Of a stretch of DNA of 7,751 nucleotides, positions 1 to 5,870 are shown piece by piece. The notes beneath the pieces were generated by a model. That model was not told the origin of the DNA, did no database searches, and worked only from the letters and a program-made list of their open reading frames with translations. The DNA is taken from contig CAVOKZ010000006.1 in NCBI GenBank assembly GCA_963696625.1, positions 1 through 7,751 of the forward strand, in the 5' to 3' direction. Made by a program: the position numbers and the translations under genes. Source of the stretch: JAWVFN01 sp963696625. Its GTDB lineage: Bacteria; Actinomycetota; Thermoleophilia; Solirubrobacterales; 70-9. The first letter of the stretch is position 1; each line of letters starts with the position of its first letter.

Positions 1-568
1 TCCGCCGCGACGCGGCGAGGTCGGCCGGCCCGAAGCTCATTCCCTGCATCCGCGGGCTCGCGGCGGCGATCTCCTCGAGATTCGTCACGCCCTGGGCGGT
101 CTCGAGGATCGCGTGGATCAGCAGCGGGCGCGAGAGCTTTGCCTTGGCCTCGAGCTGGGCGAGAAGCTGGTCGACGTAGTGGATGTCCCACGGGCCCTCG
201 ACCTTGGGGACCATGATCACCTCGAGCTTGTCGCCGATCTCGGTGACCAGCTGGGTCAGGTCGTCGAGCACCCAGGGGCTCTCGAGCGCGTTGACCCGGG
301 TCCAGAGCTGGGTGTCGCCGAAGTCGACCTCCTTGCCGACCTCGATCAGGCCCTCGCGGGCCGGGATCTTCTTGTCGACGGGGACCGCGTCCTCGAGGTT
401 GCCGAGCAGGACGTCGGCCTGCTTGGCCATGTCGGGCACCTTGGCCCGCATCTTCTCGTTCGAGGCGTCGAAGAAATGGATCATCCGCGAGGGCTTGACC
501 GGGATCTCCTGAAGCGGATCCGGGGCGCCGATCGCCTTGGGCTTGAAGAAGTCTCTTGGGTTTCTCAT
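1..568 (-). CDS. mcl: Malyl-CoA / beta-methylmalyl-CoA lyase (HpcH/HpaI aldolase, CitE-like family), N-terminal part, runs off the left edge
   Basis: Cytoplasmic Mg-dependent enzyme that cleaves beta-methylmalyl-CoA to glyoxylate and propionyl-CoA, or malyl-CoA to glyoxylate and acetyl-CoA. The reading frame starts at ATG 566-568 and is open for 189 codons to the window edge; the Chloroflexus-type enzyme is about 350 residues, so roughly the last 160 are outside the window. The N-terminus KPKAIGAPDPLQEIPVKPSR and the stretch LLGNLEDAVP (residues 54-63) are close to what I recall of Chloroflexus Mcl, closer than to citrate-lyase CitE. Visible active-site candidates are the WTRVN arginine (Arg91), Glu156 in HAILETAQG and Asp183 in GPADLAASR, which in this family bind CoA-ester substrate and Mg. 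No Shine-Dalgarno is seen; a TAGCGT element sits 7 bases upstream, so the message may be leaderless. Family call is firm; the preferred substrate is inferred, helped by the dehydrogenase and MaoC genes nearby. Confidence 0.9.
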   Translation of the reverse strand, partial: MRNPRDFFKPKAIGAPDPLQEIPVKPSRMIHFFDASNEKMRAKVPDMAKQADVLLGNLEDAVPVDKKIPAREGLIEVGKEVDFGDTQLWTRVNALESPWVLDDLTQLVTEIGDKLEVIMVPKVEGPWDIHYVDQLLAQLEAKAKLSRPLLIHAILETAQGVTNLEEIAAASPRMQGMSFGPADLAASRR

Positions 569-575
569 GGCGGGC

Positions 576-581
576 ACGCTA
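576..581 (-). promoter_or_regulatory. Putative -10 element (TAGCGT) of the lyase gene, leaderless
   Basis: On the minus strand TAGCGT is followed by 7 bases and then the ATG at 568. The TAnnnT form and the spacing would put the transcription start at or next to the start codon. No convincing -35 hexamer is seen. It lies back to back with the element at 593-598. Confidence 0.4.
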
Positions 582-592
582 TCCGAGAGCCT

Positions 593-598
593 TAGGCT
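593..598 (+). promoter_or_regulatory. Putative -10 element (TAGGCT) of the acetyltransferase gene, leaderless
   Basis: TAGGCT is followed by 7 bases and then GTG 606-608. There is no Shine-Dalgarno before either GTG 606 or ATG 612. The spacing favours GTG 606 as the true start of the GNAT gene. No clear -35 is visible; that region would overlap the divergent lyase promoter. Confidence 0.4.
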
Positions 599-605
599 TG
601 GGCCT

Positions 606-1056
606 GTGGCCATGCAGATCAGAGAGGCGAGGGTCGACGAGGCGCCGCGGATCGTGCCGATCTACGAGCTGCTCTTCGACGAACCCGGATACCGGCCGGA
701 GATTTGGGACCCACCCCGGGCCGAACGGGCGCTGAAGGAGGCGATCGAATCCGAGAACGCGGCGGTGCTCATCGCCGAGGAGGAGGGGGAGCTGCTCGGC
801 CTCTGCACCGCCTACATCGAGCTGCAACTCGGTCCGCTACGGGCAGCGCTGCTGGGTCGAGGATCTGGTCGTCGACCCGAAGCGGCGATCGCAGGGGGTG
901 GGAGGGTCGCTGCTGGACTCGGCCGAGGATTGGGCGCGCCAGCACGGGGCGACCCATCTCGAGCTCGATACCGGCGAGGCCCGCACCGACGCCCAGCGCT
1001 TCTACGAGCGCCGCGGCGACCCGATCAGGGGCCTCACCTACTCCTGGAAGCTCTGA
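606..1056 (+). pseudogene. GNAT-family N-acetyltransferase, split by a one-base insertion
   Basis: GNAT enzymes move an acetyl group from acetyl-CoA to an amine. The first part reads in one frame from GTG 606 (or ATG 612, MQIREARVDEAPRIVPIYE) to GLCTAYIEL at about 824. The rest reads in the next frame from about 829 (SVRYGQRCWVEDLVVDPKRR) to the stop TGA at 1054-1056. Removing one of the two A bases at 826-827 restores a single protein of about 147-149 residues, the usual size of a one-domain GNAT. The second part carries the acetyl-CoA binding signature RRSQGVGGSLL and the C-terminal FYERRGD strand-helix typical of the fold. As written, translation would run on in the wrong frame to 1175. 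It is either a young pseudogene or a sequencing/assembly error; the otherwise perfect conservation makes the error quite possible. Substrate unknown. It is divergent from the lyase gene. Confidence 0.85.
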
Positions 1057-1172
1057 ACGCCCTACTTCTTCTGCTTGCAGCTGCTCTTCGCCTTGAACGA
1101 CGATCGGCATTTCGAGCGGTCCAACTCTCGTCCATCTCGTCTTTCCGCTGCTTGATTGGCGCTCCGCTCGGG

Positions 1173-1226
1173 TAGGTTGCTGGCGCGGAAGGCGTCGGTG
1201 CGGGGGCAGCGAGAGCGAGAGAGGAG
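1173..1226 (+). promoter_or_regulatory. Putative promoter and ribosome binding site of the SGNH hydrolase gene
   Basis: TAGGTT at 1173-1178 is a possible -10, with TTGATT at 1152-1157 as a loose -35 (15-base spacer, somewhat short). A purine-rich GAGGAG at 1221-1226 lies 5 bases before GTG 1232 and supports that start. The ribosome site is clear; the promoter is tentative. The rest of 1057-1231 holds no gene that I can support. Confidence 0.4.
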
Positions 1227-1231
1227 ACGTC

Positions 1232-2137
1232 GTGCACCGAGCTCCACGGAAGCTGGTCCTGCTTGTCGTTCTTGCCCTGATTGCGGTCGCCGCGATCGCG
1301 ATTCCCGCGAGCGCCGCCGCAAAGCCGGGTCCGACGTTCGCCCCGCCCAAGTCCAGCTACCTGGCGCTCGGCGACTCGCTCGCCTTCGGCTATCAGCAGG
1401 AGAAGTTCAACGCGCTCTTCCCGAACGAGGACCCGACCGCCTACAACACGGGTTACGTCGACGACTTCAGCGTCGCGCTCAAGGACATCCGCAAGCGCAT
1501 CAACACCGTCAACCTCGGCTGCCCGGGTGAGACGACCGATTCGTTCCTCGGCGCCGTCCCGTGCTCATACCACCCGCCGTTCCCGCTCCATGTCAACTAC
1601 AGCGGCTCGCAGATGGGTGCCGCGCTCGCCTTCCTCAAGCACCACCCGCACCGCGTCAGCCCGATCACGATCGACATCGGCGCCAATGACCTGCTGGCTA
1701 CCGTCAACGGCTGCAATGCCAACCCGGCTCCGTTCCCCGATCCAGCCAGCTGCATCGTCGGCAAGGCGCCGGCGACGTTTGCCCACGTCGGCCAGAACCT
1801 GGGGACGATCCTCGGCAACCTGCGCTCGAAGGCGCCGAAGACCGAGATCATCGTCCTCGGCCTCTACAACCCGCTCGTGGTCACGCTCGGACCGGCGAGC
1901 GATGCGCTCGTGGCCCAGGCGAACGCCGTCCTTGCATCGACCGCGGCGGCGTACAGGGCTCGCTTCGCCGATCCGCTGCCGGTGTTCAACCCGCCGGGGC
2001 CAAACGAGATCCCGACGATCTGCGCGCTGACCGCGATCTGCACCCCGCTCCACGACATCCACGCGACCGATGCCGGCTATGCGGTGCTCGCCGATCTGAT
2101 CTTCGACGCCTCCGGCTACGCGCGCTTCGACCGGTAG
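1232..2137 (+). CDS. Secreted SGNH/GDSL-type hydrolase (lipase/esterase family)
   Basis: Predicted exported serine ester hydrolase of 301 residues, starting at GTG 1232 behind GAGGAG. Residues 1-30 form a Sec signal peptide: basic MHRAPRK, a hydrophobic run, and an ASA-A type signal peptidase site near 28/29. Mature motifs follow the SGNH order: block I LALGDSLAFGY with nucleophile Ser49, block III DIGANDLL with Asn152 and Asp153 (oxyanion-hole Asn), and block V HDIHATDAGYAVLADL with catalytic His277 and Asp275 nearby. Several cysteines in the mature part (GCPGET, VPCSY, NGCNA, ASCIV, TICALTAICTP) could form disulfides, fitting an extracytoplasmic enzyme. No membrane anchor or cell-wall motif is seen at the C-terminus, so release or loose surface attachment is likely. 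The natural substrate (lipid, acetylated glycan or other ester) cannot be told from sequence. It ends 3 bases before the stop of the opposing SnoaL-like gene. Confidence 0.92.
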   Translation: MHRAPRKLVLLVVLALIAVAAIAIPASAAAKPGPTFAPPKSSYLALGDSLAFGYQQEKFNALFPNEDPTAYNTGYVDDFSVALKDIRKRINTVNLGCPGETTDSFLGAVPCSYHPPFPLHVNYSGSQMGAALAFLKHHPHRVSPITIDIGANDLLATVNGCNANPAPFPDPASCIVGKAPATFAHVGQNLGTILGNLRSKAPKTEIIVLGLYNPLVVTLGPASDALVAQANAVLASTAAAYRARFADPLPVFNPPGPNEIPTICALTAICTPLHDIHATDAGYAVLADLIFDASGYARFDR

Positions 2138-2140
2138 CGG

Positions 2141-2587
2141 CTAGCCGGGCTCGACCCCGGCGGAGCGCATCGCCTCTTTGCGGTCGAGATGGAACTCGGC
2201 CCGCGTCAGCTTGCCGTCGTCGAAGGTGAAGACGCCGGCGCCGTCGTTTTCGATCTCCACGTCCCCGGTCGTGGTCTGGCCCTTCGCCTTGACCAGGACG
2301 ACGACCTTCTCGCCGACCGGGACGACCTCGGTGATCGTGTTGACGAAGTGGCTGAAGACGCCGGCGAAGTCGCGCCAGCCCTCGATCAGGCCGTCGACGC
2401 CCTTGTAGGTGTTGCGGAATCCGTCGGGCGCGCCGACCATCTCGCTTTCGAAGTCCTCAGAGGCGAGCCGCTTGAGGGTCTCGCGGAACTGCTCGCGGGC
2501 CTCGTCGTCGTCGAAGAGGGCGACGAGGTCGCGCCCCGAGAGGGGTTCGAAAGCGTCGCCGAGCCGCTGGATGTCTTCGGGTTCCAC
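2141..2587 (-). CDS. SnoaL-like / NTF2-fold protein
   Basis: Protein of 148 residues starting at GTG 2585-2587. The SnoaL-like fold is an alpha+beta barrel with a small-molecule pocket; members include polyketide cyclases, isomerases and many of unknown role. Recognisable parts are the middle segment YKGVDGLIEGWRDFAGVF, the alternating strands VVPVGEKVVVLVKAKGQT and GAGVFTFDDGKLTRAEFHLD, and the C-terminal tail RKEAMRSAGVEPG, which matches the frequent actinobacterial ending in which a helix rich in Glu/Ala and Gly closes the domain. The N-terminal 45 residues hold the usual first helices. No catalytic residue can be assigned, and no substrate is suggested by neighbours. A TAAGGT element 7 bases before the GTG suggests a leaderless message. 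Its stop is 3 bases from that of the convergent SGNH hydrolase gene. Confidence 0.85.
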   Translation of the reverse strand: MEPEDIQRLGDAFEPLSGRDLVALFDDDEAREQFRETLKRLASEDFESEMVGAPDGFRNTYKGVDGLIEGWRDFAGVFSHFVNTITEVVPVGEKVVVLVKAKGQTTTGDVEIENDGAGVFTFDDGKLTRAEFHLDRKEAMRSAGVEPG

Positions 2588-2594
2588 GGCGTGG

Positions 2595-2600
2595 ACCTTA
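2595..2600 (-). promoter_or_regulatory. Putative -10 element (TAAGGT) of the SnoaL-like gene, leaderless
   Basis: On the minus strand TAAGGT is followed by 7 bases and the GTG start at 2587. AAGG could also act as a weak Shine-Dalgarno, but its distance suits a -10 element better. No clear -35. Confidence 0.35.
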
Positions 2601-2762
2601 GTCAGGCGAGCCCCACGGCGCGCAGAGCCGTGGTCAGCGACGGCGTCGCCGAATCGCCTCGATCGGCGGCGGGCTGCCGGGGGGGAAATCGCCCCGCGCC
2701 ATGATCGCCGGGAACTCGTCGTTGACGGACACGCGTGGAGTATCTCGTGCGAGCCGCTCTTC

Positions 2763-2797
2763 TATCCTCCCCAGCGCAAGCCAACTTCGAGAAGGAG
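2763..2797 (+). promoter_or_regulatory. Putative -10 element and ribosome binding site of the acyl-CoA dehydrogenase operon
   Basis: TATCCT at 2763-2768 is a reasonable -10. GAGAAGGAG with AAGGAG at 2792-2797 is a strong Shine-Dalgarno only 2 bases before ATG 2800, which decides that start over upstream in-frame ATG 2701. A TTGACG at 2722-2727 is too far from 2763 for a standard spacer; with TATCTC at 2741-2746 the spacer would be only 13. The ribosome site is firm, the promoter is not. Nothing else is supported between 2601 and 2762. Confidence 0.45.
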
Positions 2798-2799
2798 CC

Positions 2800-4023
2800 A
2801 TGGAAGCAGCCACCGCCACGCAGAACGGCTATCAGGAGATCACCGCCGACCAGAAGGACATGATCGACATGGTCCGGCAGTTCGTCGACGAGCAGATCAT
2901 CCCCAACGCCGAGGAGTTCGACCACGAGGACAAGTATCCGGAGGCGATCGTCGAGCAGATGAAGGAGCTCGGCCTCTTCGGCGTCACGGTCCCCGAGGAG
3001 TACGGCGGCCTCGGGCTCGACCTCTCGACCTACGCGCTGATCGTCGAGGAGCTCTCGCGCGGCTGGATCTCGATCTCGGGCGTCGTCAATACCCACTTCA
3101 TCGGCGTCTACCTGCTGATGAACTTCGGCTCCGACGAGCAGAAGGACTACTTCCTGCCGAAGATGGCGACCGGCGAGATCCGCGCCGCGTTCTCGCTGTC
3201 CGAGCCGGAGGTCGGCTCCGACGTCCAGGGCATCAAGGCGACCGCCAAGAAGGACGACGACGGCAACTGGATCCTCGACGGCCAGAAGATGTGGGTCACC
3301 AACGGCCTCGGCTCGAGCGTCGTCTTCGTGCTGATGAAGAACGACACCAAGGCCGATCCGCCGCACACCGGCATGACCTGCTTCATCACCGAGAAGGAAG
3401 CCTGGAAGGACAAGAACGAGGGCGAGTACGCCGGCCTCGAGATCCCGCCGAAGATCAAGAAGATGGGCTACAAGGGCGTCGAGTCCACCGAGCTCGTCTA
3501 CTCGGGCTACAAGTGCCCGCCCGAGCGCATCCTCGGCGGCGAGGAGGCCGGGCTCGGCAAGGGCTTCGCGCAGATGATGGACGCGCTGGAGGTCGGCCGC
3601 GTCAACGTCGCCGCCCGCGGCGTCGGCATCGCCCAGCGCGCCTTCGAGCTGGCGATCAAGTACGCGCAGGAGCGCAAGACCTTCGGCAAGCCGATCGCCC
3701 AGCACCAGGCGATCCAGTTCAAGCTCGCCGACATGGCGACCAAGATCGAGGCCGCCCGCCTCGTCACCCGCAAGGCCGCGCGGATGAAGGACGCCGGCGA
3801 GCGCTCCGATCTCGAGGCCGGGATGGCGAAGCTGATCGCGTCGGAGACCGGCAAGGAGTGCGTCGAGGAGTCGTTCCGCATCCACGGCGGCTACGGCTAC
3901 TCGAAGGAGTACGAGATCGAGCGCCTCTACCGCGACGCGCCGCTGCTGCTGATCGGCGAGGGCACCTCGGAGATCCAGCGCATGGTGATCGGCAAGAAGC
4001 TGCTGCAGCGCTACAAGATTTGA
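2800..4023 (+). CDS. Acyl-CoA dehydrogenase, possibly 2-methylsuccinyl-CoA dehydrogenase
   Basis: FAD-dependent cytoplasmic enzyme (407 residues, normal family length) that makes the alpha,beta double bond of an acyl-CoA and passes electrons to electron-transfer flavoprotein. ACAD domains appear in order: helical N-domain (about 15-125), beta-domain with the signature FSLSEPEVGSDVQG at 131-144 and WVTNG at 165-169, and C-terminal helical domain with RKTFGKPIAQHQAIQFKLADM at 292-312. The catalytic base is Glu387 in IGEGTSEIQR. The start at ATG 2800 has a strong ribosome site. The sequence, including MGYKGVESTEL and SGVVNTHFIGVY, resembles what I recall of the acyl-CoA dehydrogenase beside the crotonyl-CoA carboxylase/reductase genes of Streptomyces. 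That, and the nearby Mcl and MaoC genes, is why I suggest 2-methylsuccinyl-CoA as substrate; short branched acyl-CoA such as isobutyryl- or isovaleryl-CoA remains possible. The SDR gene begins 5 bases after the stop. Confidence 0.93.
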   Translation: MEAATATQNGYQEITADQKDMIDMVRQFVDEQIIPNAEEFDHEDKYPEAIVEQMKELGLFGVTVPEEYGGLGLDLSTYALIVEELSRGWISISGVVNTHFIGVYLLMNFGSDEQKDYFLPKMATGEIRAAFSLSEPEVGSDVQGIKATAKKDDDGNWILDGQKMWVTNGLGSSVVFVLMKNDTKADPPHTGMTCFITEKEAWKDKNEGEYAGLEIPPKIKKMGYKGVESTELVYSGYKCPPERILGGEEAGLGKGFAQMMDALEVGRVNVAARGVGIAQRAFELAIKYAQERKTFGKPIAQHQAIQFKLADMATKIEAARLVTRKAARMKDAGERSDLEAGMAKLIASETGKECVEESFRIHGGYGYSKEYEIERLYRDAPLLLIGEGTSEIQRMVIGKKLLQRYKI

Positions 4024-4028
4024 GCCCC

Positions 4029-4679
4029 GTGCGCCAGAAGGTGGCGCTGGTCAGCGGGGCGAACCGCGGGCTCGGCGAGGCGATTGCCCGCCGGCTTCGC
4101 GACGAGCACGGCTTCGTCGTCTACGCCGGGTCGCGCCACCCGAAGGGCAAGGAGGTCCTGCTGGACGTCACTGACCAGGGCACGGTCGACGAGTTGGTGG
4201 TCAAGATCGGCAAGGAGGAGGAGCGGCTGGACGTCCTCGTCAACAATGCGGGTATCTCCGGCGGCAGCTACAACGACAAATTCGAAGAATCTGAGATCGA
4301 GGAGATCGAGGACGTGCTCGAGACCAACTTCTACGGCGCCTGGCGCCTCACGCAGGCAGCGCTGCCCCTGCTTCGCGTCTCCGAGGACCCCCGCGTCGTC
4401 AATGTCTCGAGCGGCGCCGGCCAGCTCACCGAGATGAACGGCGGCATCCATCCCTACCGCGTCTCCAAAACCGCGCTCAACGTGCTGACCCGGACCCTGC
4501 ACGACGACGGCGAGGTCAAGGTGTACTCGATGTGCCCCGGCTGGGTCCGCACGGACATGGGCGGCGACGGCGCGCCGCTTTCTCCCGACGAAGGCGCCGA
4601 TACCGCCGTCTGGCTCGCCACCGACCCCGATGTGGCGAGCGGCGGCTTCTACAAGAAGCGCGAACCCATACCTTGGTGA
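4029..4679 (+). CDS. Short-chain dehydrogenase/reductase (SDR), carbonyl-reductase-like
   Basis: NAD(P)-dependent oxidoreductase of 216 residues, short for a classical SDR (about 250) but with all core motifs. Cofactor motif GANRGLG at 10-16, acidic/strand turn LLDVTD at 44-49, VNNAG at 71-75, structural Asn100 in ETNFYG, catalytic serine in NVSSGAG (127-128), and YRVSK giving Tyr143 and Lys147. PGWVRTDMGG near 176-185 follows the usual PG motif, and the end YKKREPIPW resembles the C-terminus of carbonyl-reductase-like SDRs. The start is taken as GTG 4029, five bases after the dehydrogenase stop; TTG 4020, overlapping that stop, is an alternative. There is no ribosome site, so translation is probably coupled. 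It lies in an acyl-CoA operon, but substrate and direction cannot be told. SCP2 follows by 4 bases. Confidence 0.9.
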   Translation: MRQKVALVSGANRGLGEAIARRLRDEHGFVVYAGSRHPKGKEVLLDVTDQGTVDELVVKIGKEEERLDVLVNNAGISGGSYNDKFEESEIEEIEDVLETNFYGAWRLTQAALPLLRVSEDPRVVNVSSGAGQLTEMNGGIHPYRVSKTALNVLTRTLHDDGEVKVYSMCPGWVRTDMGGDGAPLSPDEGADTAVWLATDPDVASGGFYKKREPIPW

Positions 4680-4683
4680 GCTG

Positions 4684-5046
4684 ATGGCGTCTACCCAGGA
4701 GCAGATCAAGGCGGCGATCGAGGGCTTCCTCGCCGAGGTCCCGGCGCTCGCCAACCTCAAGCTCGTGTTCGAGCTCGAGCTCGCCGGGCGCGGCGACGTG
4801 CAGATGTTCCGGGTCGAGCTGCCGGGCCCGCAGATCACCAAGGCGGTCGCGAGCGACGCCCGCGTCACGATCACGATGCCCCGGGCCCAGTTCAACGAGC
4901 TCGCGGCCGAGGGGACGCTGAAGGCCTACCACCGCGCCTACGACACGGGCTACATCAAGGTCTCGGGCGACGAGCAGGTGCAGAAGCTGATCGCCCAGGT
5001 GGTCGAGCGCCAGGAGGAACGGGCGCGGCTGAAGAAGGCTCACTGA
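4684..5046 (+). CDS. SCP2 sterol-binding-domain protein
   Basis: Protein of 120 residues made of a single SCP2 domain, a fold with a hydrophobic tunnel that binds acyl-CoA, fatty acid or sterol-like lipids and delivers them to enzymes. The pattern fits: strand FELELAGRG, strand FRVELPGPQ, then DARVTITMPRAQFNELAAEGTLKAYHRAYDTGYIKVSGDEQVQKLIAQVV cannot be missed as the DV-x-I-T-(x)n-G-x-I-K-V-x-G-D signature, ending in a charged helix RQEERARLKK. No signal or membrane segment, so it is soluble and cytoplasmic. ATG 4684 is 4 bases after the SDR stop with GGTGAG as a weak ribosome site, so it is co-transcribed with the dehydrogenase and SDR. A carrier role for their substrate is inference. Confidence 0.85.
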   Translation: MASTQEQIKAAIEGFLAEVPALANLKLVFELELAGRGDVQMFRVELPGPQITKAVASDARVTITMPRAQFNELAAEGTLKAYHRAYDTGYIKVSGDEQVQKLIAQVVERQEERARLKKAH

Positions 5047-5158
5047 AGCCGGGGTTGGCACGGCGGTGCGCCGCTGCGCAGCTGTTGCACCGGCCCGCCT
5101 CGGCGACACCGCCCGCGTCGCAAGGCAAACCGGCGAGCCTCCGCTAGCTGCCGCCGGG

Positions 5159-5191
5159 TACCATCCCGCGCCGCCAACCGACCAGGAGAAG
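5159..5191 (+). promoter_or_regulatory. Putative -10 element and ribosome binding site of the MaoC-type gene
   Basis: TACCAT at 5159-5164 has the TAnnnT form, and AGGAGAAG at 5184-5191 is a good Shine-Dalgarno about 10 bases before ATG 5202. With the 155-base gap after the SCP2 gene this suggests that the MaoC gene can be expressed on its own. No -35 is recognisable. A short perfect hairpin (CGGCG, loop GTG, CGCCG) at 5061-5073 follows the SCP2 stop but has no T-run. Confidence 0.35.
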
Positions 5192-5201
5192 AATCGAACC
5201 A

Positions 5202-5729
5202 ATGAGCGACGAGAAGCACGAGCTGAGCACCGACCAACCCCAGCGCGAGGCCTCTGGCGCGCACGAGTACGGCCGCTACCTCGAGGAGTTCGAGGTCGGA
5301 GCGACGTACAAGCACTGGCCGGCGAAGACGATCACCGAGTCCGAGGACCACCTCTTCTGCCTGCTGACGATGAACCACCACCCGCTGCACCTGAACGACG
5401 TCTACGCGTCGAAGTCGCAGCAGGGCAAGAACGTCGTCGCCGGGCCCTACGTCTACTCGCTGATCTTCGGCATGACCGTCAACGACGTCTCCGGCAAGGC
5501 GATCGCCAACCTCGCCACCGACGAGCTCAGCCATCCGAACCCGGTCTTCCACGGCGACACGCTGTTCGTGGAGTCCGAGGTGCTCGAGGTTCGCCCGTCG
5601 GAGTCGAAGCCCGACCGCGGCGTCGTCAAGGTCCACACCCGCGCCTTCAACCAGGACAACACGCTCGTCGCCGAGTTCAAGCGCGCGGTCCTGGTTCCAC
5701 GCAGGAACCCGGGCGAGCCCAGGGGGTAG
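5202..5729 (+). CDS. MaoC-family hot-dog hydratase, possibly mesaconyl-CoA hydratase
   Basis: Single hot-dog domain protein of 175 residues that would add or remove water at an acyl-CoA. The domain starts at GRYLEEFEVGATYKHWPAKT (24-43) after a polar 20-residue N-terminal extension; the start at ATG 5202 has a good ribosome site. The hydratase loop reads TMNHHPLHLNDVYA (56-69): His63 is kept, but the usual catalytic Asp of the D-x4-H hydratase motif is Asn58. I recall the same TMNHHPLH in the MaoC protein beside ccr/meaA in Streptomyces, so this looks like a subfamily feature and not damage. PNPVFHGDTLFVESEVLE is the conserved second half. With Mcl and the acyl-CoA dehydrogenase nearby, hydration of mesaconyl-CoA to beta-methylmalyl-CoA is the best guess. 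Known mesaconyl-CoA hydratases of proteobacteria are about twice as long (two hot-dog units), so this form would act as a dimer. Confidence 0.88.
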   Translation: MSDEKHELSTDQPQREASGAHEYGRYLEEFEVGATYKHWPAKTITESEDHLFCLLTMNHHPLHLNDVYASKSQQGKNVVAGPYVYSLIFGMTVNDVSGKAIANLATDELSHPNPVFHGDTLFVESEVLEVRPSESKPDRGVVKVHTRAFNQDNTLVAEFKRAVLVPRRNPGEPRG

Positions 5730-5776
5730 CCTCGTTCGTCGCGAACCTCTACTTCGACATCGTCGTCGCGGACGAG

Positions 5777-5807
5777 GCCGGGCAGCCCTACACCGCCGCT
5801 GCCCGGC
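5777..5807 (+). repeat. Perfect 10-bp inverted repeat after the MaoC-type gene
   Basis: GCCGGGCAGC at 5777-5786 and GCTGCCCGGC at 5798-5807 form a 10-bp GC-rich stem with an 11-base loop. It lies between the MaoC stop and the methyltransferase promoter. There is no T-run, so it is not a classical terminator, but a GC-rich hairpin could still stall polymerase or protect an mRNA end. A second small stem, GCGATC/GATCGC at 5814-5828, follows it. Confidence 0.5.
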
Positions 5808-5854
5808 GCGACCGCGATCCGCGATCGCTGCTGCGCCAACCACCTCGGCGGCTG

Positions 5855-5860
5855 TAGGCT
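5855..5860 (+). promoter_or_regulatory. Putative -10 element (TAGGCT) of the methyltransferase gene
   Basis: TAGGCT, identical to the element before the GNAT gene, ends 10 bases before ATG 5871. There is no Shine-Dalgarno, so the message would have no leader or one of about 3-4 bases. No -35 is seen. Confidence 0.35.
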
Positions 5861-5870
5861 CGGCGCCGTC

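Noticed and set aside
113..595. Plus-strand open frame opposite the lyase
   Set aside because: Mirror of the Mcl codons; the minus-strand frame has clear Mcl motifs.
2138..2147. Palindrome CGGCTAGCCG between the SGNH and SnoaL-like genes as a terminator or operator
   Set aside because: No loop and no T-run; only 10 bases and explained by two neighbouring stop codons.
2634..2743. Minus-strand frame reading VSVNDEFPAIMARGDFPPGS upstream of the SnoaL-like gene
   Set aside because: Looks somewhat protein-like but ends in an Arg run, overlaps the dehydrogenase promoter and resembles no family that I know.
2602..3885. Long minus-strand open frame opposite the acyl-CoA dehydrogenase
   Set aside because: Its Leu/Asp/Val/Arg-rich composition is the complement of GC-biased codons in the dehydrogenase gene; no motif or ribosome site.
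2409..4028. A very long plus-strand open frame running through the dehydrogenase region into the SDR
   Set aside because: Before the SDR start it is rich in Arg and Pro, as expected of a shadow frame in GC-rich DNA. The dehydrogenase frame has full family homology and a ribosome site; only the part from about 4029 is real.
5061..5073. Small hairpin after the SCP2 gene as a terminator
   Set aside because: Only 5 bp, GC-rich and without a T-run; common by chance at this base composition.
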